DNA of 43,074 nt from Pseudoalteromonas sp. BSi20652 (GTDB taxonomy: Bacteria > Pseudomonadota > Gammaproteobacteria > Enterobacterales > Alteromonadaceae). The DNA is taken from contig NZ_BADT01000199.1 of NCBI RefSeq assembly GCF_000239855.1, forward strand, positions 1-43,074. The letters run 5' to 3'. This document shows positions 24,668 to 34,772 of this stretch, piece by piece. The notes under the pieces are model-generated. The model saw only the letters and a program-made list of their open reading frames with translations, made no database searches and was not told the DNA's origin. The first letter of the stretch is position 1. Each line of letters starts with the position of its first letter. Made by a program: the position numbers and the translations under genes.

Positions 24668-25981
24668 TTATTTAAGTGCTAACTGTAGCTCGCGATTGCG
24701 CTCAAGCTGGGCAATAAAGTTATCTGCAATAGGTTTAAACTTAGCAAGTTCTGAGCGAGGTAATGGCTCTGACTTAGGAAGTTTTACTGTTTTAGGATTA
24801 CGATGAACGCCATTTACTAAAAACTCATAGTGTAAATGCGCACCAGTAACTCGTCCCGTAGAACCCACAGTACCAATTTTTTGACCCTGTTTAACTTTTT
24901 GACCCGTTTTAACAAGTTTTTTATTTAAGTGTAAGTACTTAGTCACGTATTGCGTGCCATGGCTAATAAATACGTAGTTACCGTTGTACTTACTGTAACC
25001 GGCTTTAACTACCTTACCGTTACCTGATGCAACTACCGGCGTACCGGTGCGTGCAGCAAAGTCAATACCACGGTGAGCTTTGACTTGTCCTGTTACAGGG
25101 TGCAAGCGGCGAGGATTAAAACTTGAGCTAATGTATTTAAAGCTTACAGGTGCACGCAAAAATGCTTTTTTCATGCTACGCCCTTCAGGCGTATAAAAAT
25201 TGCCGTCGGTGTGTCGAATTGCTGCAAAGCGCTGTCCTTGGTTTACAAACTCAGCCGCTATAATTTTGCCTGTACCAATAAATTCACCGTCAACATAATG
25301 AGACTCGTAAATTAAACCAAATAAATCGCCTTTACGAATATCGTTTGCAAAATCTACATCCCAACCAAATATGTCAGCAAAGTTCATTATTTGACGTTCG
25401 CTTAAACCTGCCGCTATCGCCGAAGTCCAAAAGCTGCTTGATATTTCACCGCCAGCTGTTTTGGTTAATGTTTCAATTTCTTTACTATCAATAGAGGTAT
25501 CGTAATTACCTTCGTCATTTAAGGTAACAAATAAAGTGTCTGTTTTTGAAATTACATAACGCAGTTGAGCCAAAGAGCCATCTTCAGCTGTAGCAAAACT
25601 GAGTATTTCGCCTGGGTGAATTTTAGTTAGCTTACGTGTTTCTGCGTTTGTGTTAATAAGTTTATGAAGCGTTTGCGCAGAAAAACCAGCGCGTTTAAAA
25701 ATTATAGCTAAATTATCGCCGTTTTTAACTTGATGGTCGACTAAATCGTATTCAGGTAGTTTTTCTGCTGCTTGTTCTGAATTTAATTCAGTTAACTTTT
25801 CGTTGTCGTCAACTTTAACTTGTAGTTCATAGCGCTTGCCTATTTCTAACGGATTTGCACTATTGTCTTTAGACGCAGTCGCTTTTTCAGAAGGAAGAAA
25901 TGCCAATCCGGCAATAGCAGAAACCAAACCTAAAATAAGCCATCTGTGTTTTTTGGGGAGGGTGTTAACCACGTGAACCAT
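24668..25981 (-). CDS. mepM: M23-family murein DD-endopeptidase (MepM-like)
   Basis: A 437-aa peptidoglycan hydrolase anchored by an N-terminal helix (about 14-29). An OapA/LysM-like region runs about 75-135 (VKNGDNLAIIFKRAGFSAQTLHKLI), then a linker domain with GWDVDFANDIRKGD, then the M23 metallopeptidase at about 295-400. Zinc ligands are visible in AHRGIDFA (H and D) and HLHYEF (H). Such enzymes cut D-Ala-mDAP crosslinks so that new wall strands can be inserted. It is divergent from tyrS, an arrangement also seen in related genera. Which of the MepM or YebA-like paralogues it matches best is unsure. Confidence 0.88.
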   Translation of the reverse strand: MVHVVNTLPKKHRWLILGLVSAIAGLAFLPSEKATASKDNSANPLEIGKRYELQVKVDDNEKLTELNSEQAAEKLPEYDLVDHQVKNGDNLAIIFKRAGFSAQTLHKLINTNAETRKLTKIHPGEILSFATAEDGSLAQLRYVISKTDTLFVTLNDEGNYDTSIDSKEIETLTKTAGGEISSSFWTSAIAAGLSERQIMNFADIFGWDVDFANDIRKGDLFGLIYESHYVDGEFIGTGKIIAAEFVNQGQRFAAIRHTDGNFYTPEGRSMKKAFLRAPVSFKYISSSFNPRRLHPVTGQVKAHRGIDFAARTGTPVVASGNGKVVKAGYSKYNGNYVFISHGTQYVTKYLHLNKKLVKTGQKVKQGQKIGTVGSTGRVTGAHLHYEFLVNGVHRNPKTVKLPKSEPLPRSELAKFKPIADNFIAQLERNRELQLALK

Positions 25982-26306
25982 AACGTGCCTTTTTCTGCTG
26001 TCAAGAGAATAAATACATAATATTGCAGGATATACCTAATAATGTGCGAATACTAGTGTTTTGTAGATTTAAACTGGCGCTGAATTACGCTAAAATCAGC
26101 GTTTGAATGCCCTTTTTAATTACCTGCTTGACTCTGACTATACGTATTTTGTTTAGTTGCATTAATCACTTAAAAAGTTGTTTTAATTAGGTAGAAATTT
26201 GTTATGTTAGTTGCAAATGTAAGTTTGGTTTAACCCTGTATTAAATTGAGTTTATGCAAATAACTAATAGCCCCCCTTCGTTGGCAGAATTTTGGAGTAA
26301 TACACA
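25982..26306. promoter_or_regulatory. Divergent promoter region between mepM-like gene and tyrS
   Basis: 325 bp with no gene. It includes an inverted repeat CGCTGA...TCAGCG (about 26072-26103) that could fold or bind a regulator. Promoters for both genes must lie here but no clear -35/-10 pair stands out. Confidence 0.4.
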
Positions 26307-27506
26307 GTGGATTTACAAACCGCTCTAGCAGAGATAAAACGCGGTGCAGAAGAAATATTAATTGAAGACGAATTAGTTGAAAAACTAAAGTCGGGTAAAA
26401 AGTTAAAAATCAAAGCGGGTTTCGATCCAACAGCGCCAGATTTACACTTAGGGCACACTGTACTCATTAATAAAATGAAAACCTTTCAAGATTTAGGTCA
26501 TGAGGTTATTTTTTTAATTGGTGATTTTACTGGCATGATTGGTGATCCAACAGGTAAAAACGTAACGCGTAAACCACTTACCCGCGAAGACGTACTAGCT
26601 AATGCCGAAACATACAAAGAACAAGTATTCAAAATTCTAGATCCGGCTAAAACAACTGTCGCATTTAATTCAACTTGGATGGAAGAGTTAGGCGCTGCAG
26701 GTATGATTAAACTAGCAGCAAACCAAACTGTTGCTAGAATGCTAGAACGTGATGACTTTAAAAAGCGCTACGGTAGCGGTCAACCAATTGCTATACATGA
26801 ATTTTTGTATCCACTGGTTCAAGGCTGGGATTCGGTTGCACTCGAATCTGACGTAGAGCTTGGCGGTACTGATCAACGTTTTAATTTACTCATGGGTCGT
26901 GAGTTACAAAAAGTAGAAGGCCAAAAACCGCAAACTGTATTAATGATGCCATTGCTAGAAGGCACTGACGGCGTTCAAAAAATGTCAAAGTCACTTGGTA
27001 ATTACATTGGTATTACCGATGCACCAAATGATATGTTTGGCAAAATAATGTCAATTAGTGACGTGTTAATGTGGCGCTACTACGACTTGTTGAGCGCGCT
27101 TTCTATAGAGGACATTGCGGCTCAAAAAGAACGTGTTGAGCAAGGTACTAACCCGCGTGATATTAAAATAGAACTAGCGAAAGAATTAATTGCTCGTTTT
27201 CATAGTGAAGCCGATGCACAAAGTGCGCATGATGATTTTATCCAACGTTTTCAGAAAAAAGCGTTACCGGATGAAATCCCTGAGCTGACAATCACTATCG
27301 CAGAAGATACTATTTTAATTGCTAACTTGCTTAAAGAAGCAAACCTAGTCGTAAGTACATCAGAAGCAATGCGTATGATTAAACAAGGTGCGGTTAAACT
27401 CAACGGTGAAGATAAAATCACTGATACCAAACTTGAAGTAGCAAAAGGTACAACAGCTATTTATCAAGTTGGTAAGCGTAAGTTTGCAAACATCACTGTA
27501 GTTTAA
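26307..27506 (+). CDS. tyrS: Tyrosine-tRNA ligase
   Basis: A 399-aa class I synthetase. The HIGH-type motif is HLGH (47-50), the tyrosine and ATP pocket includes [10 protein letters not shown] and GGTDQRFN (about 187-194), and KMSKS is at 225-229. A C-terminal S4-like tRNA-binding domain lies at about 335-399 ([23 protein letters not shown]-type). At about 400 residues with this spacing it is of the shorter TyrZ-like class common in marine gammaproteobacteria, not the 424-aa E. coli type. Start is GTG with TTGGAG upstream. Confidence 0.96.
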   Translation: MDLQTALAEIKRGAEEILIEDELVEKLKSGKKLKIKAGFDPTAPDLHLGHTVLINKMKTFQDLGHEVIFLIGDFTGMIGDPTGKNVTRKPLTREDVLANAETYKEQVFKILDPAKTTVAFNSTWMEELGAAGMIKLAANQTVARMLERDDFKKRYGSGQPIAIHEFLYPLVQGWDSVALESDVELGGTDQRFNLLMGRELQKVEGQKPQTVLMMPLLEGTDGVQKMSKSLGNYIGITDAPNDMFGKIMSISDVLMWRYYDLLSALSIEDIAAQKERVEQGTNPRDIKIELAKELIARFHSEADAQSAHDDFIQRFQKKALPDEIPELTITIAEDTILIANLLKEANLVVSTSEAMRMIKQGAVKLNGEDKITDTKLEVAKGTTAIYQVGKRKFANITVV

Positions 27507-27523
27507 ATACAGTTTTAAAACTC

Positions 27524-27551
27524 AAAAACCAGCCTAGGCTGGTTTTTTTGT
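27524..27551 (+). terminator. Rho-independent terminator of tyrS
   Basis: AAAAACCAGCC-TA-GGCTGGTTTTTTT, 18 bp after the stop. The innermost pairs must open to form a loop, but the stem stays long. Confidence 0.85.
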
Positions 27552-27590
27552 GCTCGTATTTTGGCTGAAAAATTAGTTACGAGATAACCA

Positions 27591-28535
27591 CTAAATCACT
27601 TTTAATATTTCAATACTTACAATTACTAGCAACCAAAATACACGCGCCTGATTTAACCTATAAATTATTACAGGTACATCCTCGGGTGTAGGTAGTCTAT
27701 CAGCACCAATACGCATTTTATTAAAGCGAGTACCTAAATAAACTGCAGGCCCGCCCAGCTGCACGCCAAGTGATGCAGAGCATGTACTTAGTAGCCAACC
27801 TGTATTTGTTTGATAAAAATGTCTGCCATAATGTTTTATGTAGTGCATGCTTTGTTTGCTCGCTCGACTTGCTGCAATAGTTAAAGCGAGTAAGCGCATT
27901 GGAATATACTCAATAATAAACAAGAGTGTTTTAAGCGGTTTTAAAAAGTAGCTATTTGGGGATATATCACTACGCCAGGCTTGTTGTATTAAAGTAAGTA
28001 ATCGGTAGGCAAGGGCAGCAATAGGGCCAAAGGCTAAAAATATAAATATAACTACGAAATAGTATCGAGCAGTGCGCAGTATTAAGCTTTCAATTAATGC
28101 TTTGATAATACCAGCTGATGAAAGTCTATTAACTTCACGGGCAAGCAGTGGCTTTAGTAATTCGCGTGCGGTGGATTTTTGATTTTGTTTAGTTAGCTTT
28201 GCAATGCGAAGCGCTTTTTTATCAATGCTCTTACTTTCTAGGCATAAATATAAAATAAGACCTGCTAGTAATTCAGGGTAAAAAGCAAACTCGAGTAGTA
28301 ACACTACAATAATGAGAATGACACTTAAAATAAGTGTGCTTGCGAGTATAGCTGCCAAATATTGATAGCTTTTAGGTTCTTTACTTTTGTATATGCGCTT
28401 GCCAATAGCACTAAAAACAGCATTTAACGCCGTATTAGGATGATACCAGCTAATAAGAGGAATAAAGCGCTCAGCAAGGAGCGCGAGTATGAAGGCAATA
28501 AAGTCCAAGTGGTTTTGAACAATATTGCTAAGCAC
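27591..28535 (-). CDS. CobD/CbiB-family membrane protein
   Basis: A 314-aa polytopic protein of the adenosylcobinamide-phosphate synthase (CbiB/CobD) family. Family-like features are HPNTALNAVFSAIGK near 32-46, LAREVNRLSSAGIIKALIESLI (about 131-152) and the C-terminal SLGVQLGGPAVYLG...RIGADRLPTPEDV. The usual AENTVDG motif after IESL is replaced by LRTARYY, so catalytic ability is doubtful. No other cobalamin genes are in the window. GTG start directly follows the mtnN stop with no gap (TAAGTG), so translation is coupled. Confidence 0.75.
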   Translation of the reverse strand: MLSNIVQNHLDFIAFILALLAERFIPLISWYHPNTALNAVFSAIGKRIYKSKEPKSYQYLAAILASTLILSVILIIVVLLLEFAFYPELLAGLILYLCLESKSIDKKALRIAKLTKQNQKSTARELLKPLLAREVNRLSSAGIIKALIESLILRTARYYFVVIFIFLAFGPIAALAYRLLTLIQQAWRSDISPNSYFLKPLKTLLFIIEYIPMRLLALTIAASRASKQSMHYIKHYGRHFYQTNTGWLLSTCSASLGVQLGGPAVYLGTRFNKMRIGADRLPTPEDVPVIIYRLNQARVFWLLVIVSIEILKVI

Positions 28536-29243
28536 TTACAGCGTCACTGCTGTTAGTTTTTCTAAAAGTGCGACAACCATTTTAGACGAGTTGATTGATG
28601 CTGTTTCTAGGTATTCTTCAAATGATTGTGGTGATTCTTTACCTGCAATATCAGACATTGAGCGAATTACAACAAATGGTGTGTCAAGTGTAAAACAGGT
28701 TTGTGCTATCGATGCGCCTTCCATCTCAACGGCAAGCATTGTAGGGAAATCACTACGTGCTTTGTCAATTCGTATAGGGTCACACATAAATGTGTCGCCA
28801 GTACAAATTAAGCCAACCAAGGTTTTTACTTCACTAATTTGTGCAATTGTTTGTTGTGCTGCTTCAACTAATTTAGGGTGAGCTGCAAAACCTGCAGGCA
28901 TTTGCGGTACTTGGCCAATTTCGTAGCCAAATGCAGTGACGTCTACATCGTGATGACGTACTTCTGAGGATATTACTACATCGCCAACACTTAGCGAAGG
29001 ATCAAAACCACCGGCAGAGCCTGTGTTAATTACGCAATCAGGTTTAAAGTTATCAATAAGTAAGGTAGTTGCAATAGTTGATGCCACTTTACCAATACCT
29101 GATTGAACAAGTGTTACTGTGTTACCAGCGAGCTCGCCAGTATAAAAAGTGAAACCAGCTTTGGTTAAAATTTTTGGGTTTTGCATCGCTTCACGTAAAA
29201 TTTTAACTTCTGGCTCCATTGCGCCAATAATACCAACATTCAT
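28536..29243 (-). CDS. mtnN: 5'-methylthioadenosine/S-adenosylhomocysteine nucleosidase
   Basis: A 235-aa enzyme that hydrolyses MTA, SAH and 5'-deoxyadenosine, feeding methionine recycling and autoinducer-2 synthesis. Start is ATG 29243 ([16 protein letters not shown]). An upstream in-frame start would add 20 residues not found in the family. E12-like glutamate, the QSGIGKV block (about 48), the MEGASIAQ purine/ribose site (about 172) and RSMSDIA with the catalytic Asp (about 197) are all visible. It overlaps nothing and leads directly into the CobD-like gene. Confidence 0.95.
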   Translation of the reverse strand: MNVGIIGAMEPEVKILREAMQNPKILTKAGFTFYTGELAGNTVTLVQSGIGKVASTIATTLLIDNFKPDCVINTGSAGGFDPSLSVGDVVISSEVRHHDVDVTAFGYEIGQVPQMPAGFAAHPKLVEAAQQTIAQISEVKTLVGLICTGDTFMCDPIRIDKARSDFPTMLAVEMEGASIAQTCFTLDTPFVVIRSMSDIAGKESPQSFEEYLETASINSSKMVVALLEKLTAVTL

Positions 29244-29301
29244 AATGTTTAATTCCTGAGTTTGAATTTTTTTATTATACGTGAAGTTAGTCACAAAAAA
29301 C

Positions 29302-29330
29302 AAAAAAGCGAGCTTGTTTATAAGCTCGCT
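29302..29330 (-). terminator. Terminator for the DUF2726 gene
   Basis: GCGAGCTT-GTTTAT-AAGCTCGC with A6 on the plus-strand left side, which is T6 after the stem on the minus strand. It sits 35 bp after the stop of the DUF2726 gene. Confidence 0.85.
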
Positions 29331-29364
29331 TCAAATACTTTTAGGAGAGTATTTAATTCGGTTT

Positions 29365-29961
29365 TTAAATTTCAGCTAAAGCGGTTGTTTGTGCTTTTGC
29401 TTGTGACGGTGATAGTACCGCTGGCTTATGAGTTCTATTACGCACAGGGCGCTGCGTTTGCGTGGATGAAGGCTTGCCTATTTTAAACATAATTGCATTG
29501 CGTACTTCTGAAGGTTGGTAGCCCGATTTTACCTTCATACGAATATGCGGAATTCCCGCAGATTCCAATGCCCCATTTACAAACCAGTCGCGCTGAGCTT
29601 TGTGGCCATCTTTGTTAGCATTATTAACTAAATCAACAGCAGCAACAATAGTCAGTTTTTCTTTATCAATTAGAACGTAATCTAGCTGTTTATTTTTAGC
29701 CTTAGCTAAAGCAGCACGTTTAGATTTAACCGAAAGACCTTGTTTGCAATCAATAACGTCAATTAATTTAACACGGCTAACAACTTTATACTGATCGCCT
29801 ACAGCACGTTCAAGAAGATTTAAAAAAGCGCCTTCAACCTGCGTAAAAACAGTTTGTTTGCGGGTAAAAGGATACGGGTTTCCGCCATCGTCATTAAATT
29901 TTGACGCAACAACAGACGCCCCAACAACTAACACTAAAATTAATAATAAAGCGAACTCCAT
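29365..29961 (-). CDS. DUF2726 domain protein
   Basis: A 198-aa protein from ATG 29961 (MEFALLLILVLVVGASVVAS) with GGAG 7 bp upstream. A longer frame lacks such a site. One N-terminal helix (3-20) anchors a DUF2726 domain at about 35-150 (FTQVEGAFLNLLERAVGDQYKVVSRVKLIDVI, DYVLIDKEKLTIVAAVDLVN, GIPHIRMKV). The domain resembles nuclease-like folds fused to topoisomerase zinc fingers in relatives. The tail is basic (PVRNRTHKP). Function unknown. Confidence 0.8.
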   Translation of the reverse strand: MEFALLLILVLVVGASVVASKFNDDGGNPYPFTRKQTVFTQVEGAFLNLLERAVGDQYKVVSRVKLIDVIDCKQGLSVKSKRAALAKAKNKQLDYVLIDKEKLTIVAAVDLVNNANKDGHKAQRDWFVNGALESAGIPHIRMKVKSGYQPSEVRNAIMFKIGKPSSTQTQRPVRNRTHKPAVLSPSQAKAQTTALAEI

Positions 29962-30077
29962 ACGGTAACTCCATAACAACAAATTGACACTGCTCAAATA
30001 AAGCAATTAGCGTGCCTAAAAAATAGTTGTTAAAGATTAATTACCGTATGTGTTAATAAAGCTTAATAGCAAAGCTA

Positions 30078-30998
30078 TTAAGCTTCATAACCGCCGTCAA
30101 TACCTTTAACTGCAATAGCTACAGCATCGTGTGCATGTAGTGATTCATAATGGTTTATTTGCAGCCAATAATCACTGTAATTGTTTGCCTCTAGCAAGGC
30201 TTTAATTTTACGCGCTGCATCTTCACAAAACATAAGGTTCTGCCCATTCAAACGGGCAAATTCTTGCTCATCCTCGCGTTTTACTGCTGCTTGTACTGGT
30301 GTTTTAAGTTCGCTTTCAAGGGTATTAATTAGCGTAACTACGTCAAATTCTTGAATGTTGCTATCAAGCTTTACTTTTACATTTGCAATAGAGCGCTGAG
30401 AATGAGGTGTAGCTACAATACCTTGTGTAGTGCCTAACCATTCGTGCACATCTTTTTGGCTTAAGGTTTCTTGGTTAAACTTTTCGTTAAACGCGTTTTG
30501 TATAAGCTGACGCGCAAGTGCCGCTGAACAAGGGCATGTTGAAGAGTAAGTGACATTTACAGTTAATTCGTAACTAATAATATTGTTTTCAATTGTACTG
30601 GTAAGTACAACTGGGTAGCTTTTCCAGCCCGCTTTACCACTTAATAGTGACTTACGGCGTAGCGGTAATTCAAATTTAAACTCTATTTGTGCTTTATCGC
30701 TCAGGCCTTCATGGCTAGTTATAAATGTATCGAGTGCCTGCGCTATCGTTTGCGGATTGACTTGCTGCTCGGTTGAAAGCAAATCGAGCGCTAAAAATAA
30801 ACGCGACATATGAATGCCTTTCGCATCTTCTTTATGTAAATTTACAAATGCACGAGCTTTGGCGTTTACTGTAACTGGAGATAAGTCTCGGGATTCAAAA
30901 ATAAATGGCAGTTCTATTTCGCCCATGCCAACCCAGTCTAATTTACCTGTTTGTAAAGCGGGTGCAGTGTCTGCTATATCTGGCATATTGGTTTGCAT
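30078..30998 (-). CDS. folE2: GTP cyclohydrolase FolE2 (type IB)
   Basis: A 306-aa enzyme that turns GTP into dihydroneopterin triphosphate for folate and, in some bacteria, queuosine. Type IB signature Y-SSTCPCSAALAR (about 150-163), with the metal-binding cysteine, HSQRSIANVKVK (about 199-210), and FCEDAARKIK (about 262) are kept. FolE2 can use metals other than zinc and is often under Zur control. I see no convincing Zur box upstream. Start ATG at 30998 has GGAGATAA-type sequence nearby (TATTGGAG on the complement is not ideal), so an internal ATG (M5) cannot be excluded. Confidence 0.93.
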   Translation of the reverse strand: MQTNMPDIADTAPALQTGKLDWVGMGEIELPFIFESRDLSPVTVNAKARAFVNLHKEDAKGIHMSRLFLALDLLSTEQQVNPQTIAQALDTFITSHEGLSDKAQIEFKFELPLRRKSLLSGKAGWKSYPVVLTSTIENNIISYELTVNVTYSSTCPCSAALARQLIQNAFNEKFNQETLSQKDVHEWLGTTQGIVATPHSQRSIANVKVKLDSNIQEFDVVTLINTLESELKTPVQAAVKREDEQEFARLNGQNLMFCEDAARKIKALLEANNYSDYWLQINHYESLHAHDAVAIAVKGIDGGYEA

Positions 30999-31229
30999 GT
31001 GCGCTACTCGTTATTGGAGATAATAAAGTAGGAGATTTTACACTAAATAATTTATTGCTGAAATGATGAGTTTAAGAGATGAGCAAAATCAAACATGATA
31101 AATTCTGTTTTTATCGCACAACATGGGTAGTAGTAGGAGAAAAATGCTAAAATCTGGAAAAATGGTATGTTTGAACATACGCATAGCCTTCTTTATATTT
31201 AAGTACACAGCTAAGAGATAAAATTACGT

Positions 31230-33548
31230 ATGACCGATTATTCTTTGAGCCCTTGGGCTCGGGTACTTTCCAGCTTAATAACGCGATTTGGTGAATTTAA
31301 AAACCGCAGCTATTTGTTACACTTTATTTTTAACTGTATCTCTTATTTTATCGAGCATGTTTTACTATGTGGCTATTGGTGAGCTGCATTTAGTTGATAT
31401 TTTAGCTGTTGTGTTTTTTGCTGCGGTGGTGTCTCCGCTTATTATTAGCGTACTATTAAATTCAATCCGCCAGTTAGATGCTTCATATGCTCACCTAGAC
31501 AGCGCAACAAAACAAGAAAAACTATTAAATCAAACCTTAAAAGACAATATTAACCGTTTAAATATTGAAATTGATGAACGTAAAATGGCATTTCATGCTA
31601 AGCATCGCGCCATTGAAGAGCTGCGCCGAGAAATTGCTGAACGAAAAAAACCCAACAAGAACTTGCCCAGCAGGGGATGTTATTGCGCTCAATTGTCGAC
31701 TCTTCCCCTGATTTGTTTTATTACCGTGATAACAATGGCATTTTTGCCGGTTGTAATAAAATGTTTGAAGAAGTTATGGGTAAAACCAGTGCAGAACTTA
31801 TTGGTAAAAGCGCAGAGCAAATATTTCCAACCCATTTCTTATCTGAAGTATTAACTACCGATAAACAAGTTGAACAAACCCATAAACCAATAACTATAGA
31901 CGTAGGTTATGAAGTTGATGGTGAAAAGCGTTGGTTTGAACTGCGTAAATTGCCGTTTATTAATGATGAAGGTGATTACATTGGTTTACTTGGTTTTGGG
32001 CGTGACATCACTAGCCGTAAAGAAGCAGCACAAGACTTAGAAACGGCCTATAAAGATAAAGGAAAGTTTATTGCCACGCTAAGCCATGAGCTTCGTACGC
32101 CATTAAATGGCATTGTTGGTTTAACGCGTATGCTATTAGATACAGAGCTTAATAAGCAGCAGCGAAGTTGGAGTAATACTATTTTTTCGAGTGCTGAGAC
32201 ATTGGGTAATATTTTCAACGATATTATAGATTTAGATAAAATTGATAGAGATCAACTCGATATAGCGACTAATTCTATAAATGTATCTGATTTTATAAAC
32301 GATGTAGTTAACTTTGCTGGTTTAATAACGGAGCAAAAAGAGCTTGAATTTGATATTAAGCGCAACGGCATGCTTGATATTTACGCATTGCTCGATCCTA
32401 CGCGTTTACGTCAAGTCGTTTGGAACTTAATAAATAACGCAGTTAAGTTTACCCAGCAAGGTAAAGTAACGCTCGAATGTAGTCGAGAAAACCGAGTGGA
32501 AGGTCCATGGTTAGTTATTGAAATATCGGATACAGGCCAGGGAATTCCAGCAGAGCAGCTTTCTCGTATATTTGATATGTATTATAAAGCCCCAGATTTA
32601 AAAGGAACTAACGCTATAGGCTCAGGTATTGGTTTAGCTGTAACTAAGGCGCTTGTAAGTGCAATGAAGGGAATAATTACAGTTAATAGCACTGAAGGCA
32701 AAGGAAGTTGTTTTACAGTTCAAATACCGCTTAGTTTATGTGTTGCACCAACAGAGCAAAGTTATGTTGGCCGTGGCTTATATATATTATTAGTAGAAGA
32801 TGTTCCTCTTAACGCCGAAATTGCTACAAACCTATTGGAGCAACGTGGGCATGAGGTGTTATGGGCTGAAACGGGTGAAGATGCACTCTCGTTTGTCGAA
32901 ACAGAGGACGACCTAGACCTCGTGCTACTTGATATGCAGTTGCCAGATATAAATGGTGACGAAGTTGCTAAGCAAATTCGCTCAGATAGCCACTTTGATA
33001 AACTACCCATTGTTGCTTTAACTGCTAATGTGCGCAGTGCTGAAAAAGAGCTTGAAGGTATATCAATACAAGGGGCGCTTGCTAAACCAATTAACACTGT
33101 GAAGCTTGATAAAATGCTGGCTGACTTATTTGGCATTAAGCAAAGTGAATGCACAGAGCCACAGCTAAAAGTTAGTGAAGAAGCGCTAGAAGGCATTGAT
33201 GCACACTTATTAGATATTGAAACAATAGAAGATTTTGTAAATTCGATGGGCTTGGTTGTGTTTAGACGCAGCAGTCAGTTATTCGAGAAGCTAAACCCAC
33301 AGTACCAAAAAGAGTTACTGACTTCATTGAATACAGGTGATAGAGAAGAATATGAATCAGTGGCACATAAACTTAAAGGAGCAGCTGGGTCGGTTGGTCT
33401 TAATGATGTGCAGCTTCATGCCAAAATAATGGAGCATGGTGCAATAGATGAATCAGATGAGGTATTAAAGCAGTGGTTAGATGTTCTAGCAGATAAAATA
33501 AATGAAGGACAAAAAGCCCTTCATTTATTTTTACAGCAATTAGAATAA
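31230..33548 (+). CDS. arcB: Aerobic respiration sensor kinase ArcB (two frameshifts)
   Basis: The repaired protein has 772 aa, close to the 778 of E. coli ArcB. Frame 1 from ATG 31230 gives MTDYSLSPWARVLSSLITRFGEFK. One extra A in A5 (31299-31303) moves it to the frame with two membrane helices and a coiled coil (DNINRLNIEIDERK). One missing A in A7 (31644-31650) returns it to the frame of PAS, kinase, receiver and Hpt domains (31677-33548). Phosphorelay residues are H286 (SHELRTPLNG), D568 (LVLLDMQLPD) and H713 (AHKLKGAAGSVG). PAS has C175 (AGCNKMF), matching redox Cys180 of E. coli. Cys241 is replaced by Trp. It faces arcA tail to tail. Confidence 0.88.
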
Positions 33549-33564
33549 AACTAATTGGCTCTAA

Positions 33565-34281
33565 TTAAGCGTCAATTTTACCAATGAAACGGTAACCTTC
33601 ACCATGGATGGTGCTTATTAACTCTGACGTTGAGTTATCACTTTCAAAATGCTTACGAATGCGACGAATAGTAACGTCAACAGTGCGGTCATTTGCACGA
33701 AGTTCACGGCCTGTCATGTGTTTAATTAATTGCTCACGGCTAAAAATGCGACCTGGAGAATCAAGCATCAAACGCAGTGCTCTATATTCACCTTTTGGTA
33801 AACGTTTAGCGTCGCCATTTGGAGAAGTAAGGCAACGGCTATTTTCATCAAGTTCCCAACCGTTAAACGTAATAACACCATTTGTTTCTAGTGCTGACTC
33901 TTCACCGCCTAAAGCAGTACGAGTAATTAGGTTGCGCGCCCTAATAGTTAATTCACGTGGATTAAATGGCTTGGTAACATAATCATCTGCGCCAATTTCA
34001 AGACCTAATATACGGTCAACATCATTGTCACGACCTGTTAGGAATATAAGACCCACTTTACGCTTTTGACGTAATTCACGAGCCAAAATAAGGCCGTTTT
34101 TACCAGGAAGGTTGATATCCATAACTACAAGATTAACGTCGTCGTTATTTGTAAGCTTGTCATGCATATCATCGCCATCAATGGCTTCAATAACTTTGTA
34201 ACCTTCAGCTTCAAATAAACTAACTAGGTTCAGTCGAGTTACGTCTTCATCTTCTACGATTAGAATGACTGGCGTTTGCAT
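33565..34281 (-). CDS. arcA: Two-component response regulator ArcA
   Basis: A 238-aa OmpR-type regulator very like E. coli ArcA. Receiver 1-120 with acidic pocket ED11-ED13, phospho-acceptor D55 ([12 protein letters not shown]), T in FLTGRDN, and K in TKPFNPREL. The winged-helix domain 140-235 contains [25 protein letters not shown]. Phosphorylated under low oxygen by ArcB, it represses TCA and aerobic genes. Its stop is only 16 bp from the arcB stop, with no terminator between them. In E. coli the two genes are far apart. Confidence 0.97.
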   Translation of the reverse strand: MQTPVILIVEDEDVTRLNLVSLFEAEGYKVIEAIDGDDMHDKLTNNDDVNLVVMDINLPGKNGLILARELRQKRKVGLIFLTGRDNDVDRILGLEIGADDYVTKPFNPRELTIRARNLITRTALGGEESALETNGVITFNGWELDENSRCLTSPNGDAKRLPKGEYRALRLMLDSPGRIFSREQLIKHMTGRELRANDRTVDVTIRRIRKHFESDNSTSELISTIHGEGYRFIGKIDA

Positions 34282-34772
34282 TATTAATTAACCTTTTGGA
34301 ATATTTTATTTATAAAAGAAAACCGGTGATGAATATATAACCGATTACTAGAGATTATAGGATTATACCCATTTGTTAACAATTAAAAACAAATTGGATA
34401 AAAATAATACAGTAGGGTGTCCAGAGTCCATTAAATAAAGGCTGTACAAAAACTACTGTTTAATTTATATATTTTTGGATGTAGTCGTTTGAATCATAAA
34501 GTCGAAGCCATTTTCCTGTAATAATTGATACATCTGTCAATAAAACAAGGTACTTAAAAGTAATCAGACTAATTCAAAGCAAAAATATATCGTTTTCTAA
34601 CCTTTCATCAATGTATGTGATACAACAAAGACAAAAAAGTTCATAAATCGCTTGGTAATATTTATTTAATGTAATTAAACATGTTGCGCTTATCACATGA
34701 CTCTTAAATGAGGTCATTAAATACTAATTCAAGGATGAATTATAAATATATGCACTTTATAATAATCTTTGT
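34282..34772 (-). promoter_or_regulatory. arcA upstream region with probable promoter
   Basis: 490 bp without a supportable gene. On the minus strand TATAAT (complement of 34362-34367) makes a good -10 box, with a T-rich GTTTTT at a 17-bp spacing as a weak -35. The palindrome TTGTTAACAA (34373-34382) lies between them and could be an ArcA or other repressor site. The rest is AT-rich. Confidence 0.45.

Noticed and set aside
31644-31650. Programmed -1 frameshifting at A7 in arcB
   Set aside because: An opposite +1 correction is needed 345 bp earlier, no dnaX-like stimulatory hairpin is evident, and similar breaks occur in three other genes. Sequence error is simpler.
31288-31854. Separate small membrane protein ahead of arcB
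   Set aside because: It is the ArcB membrane and coiled-coil region in a shifted frame. Correcting two homopolymer runs joins it to both sides.
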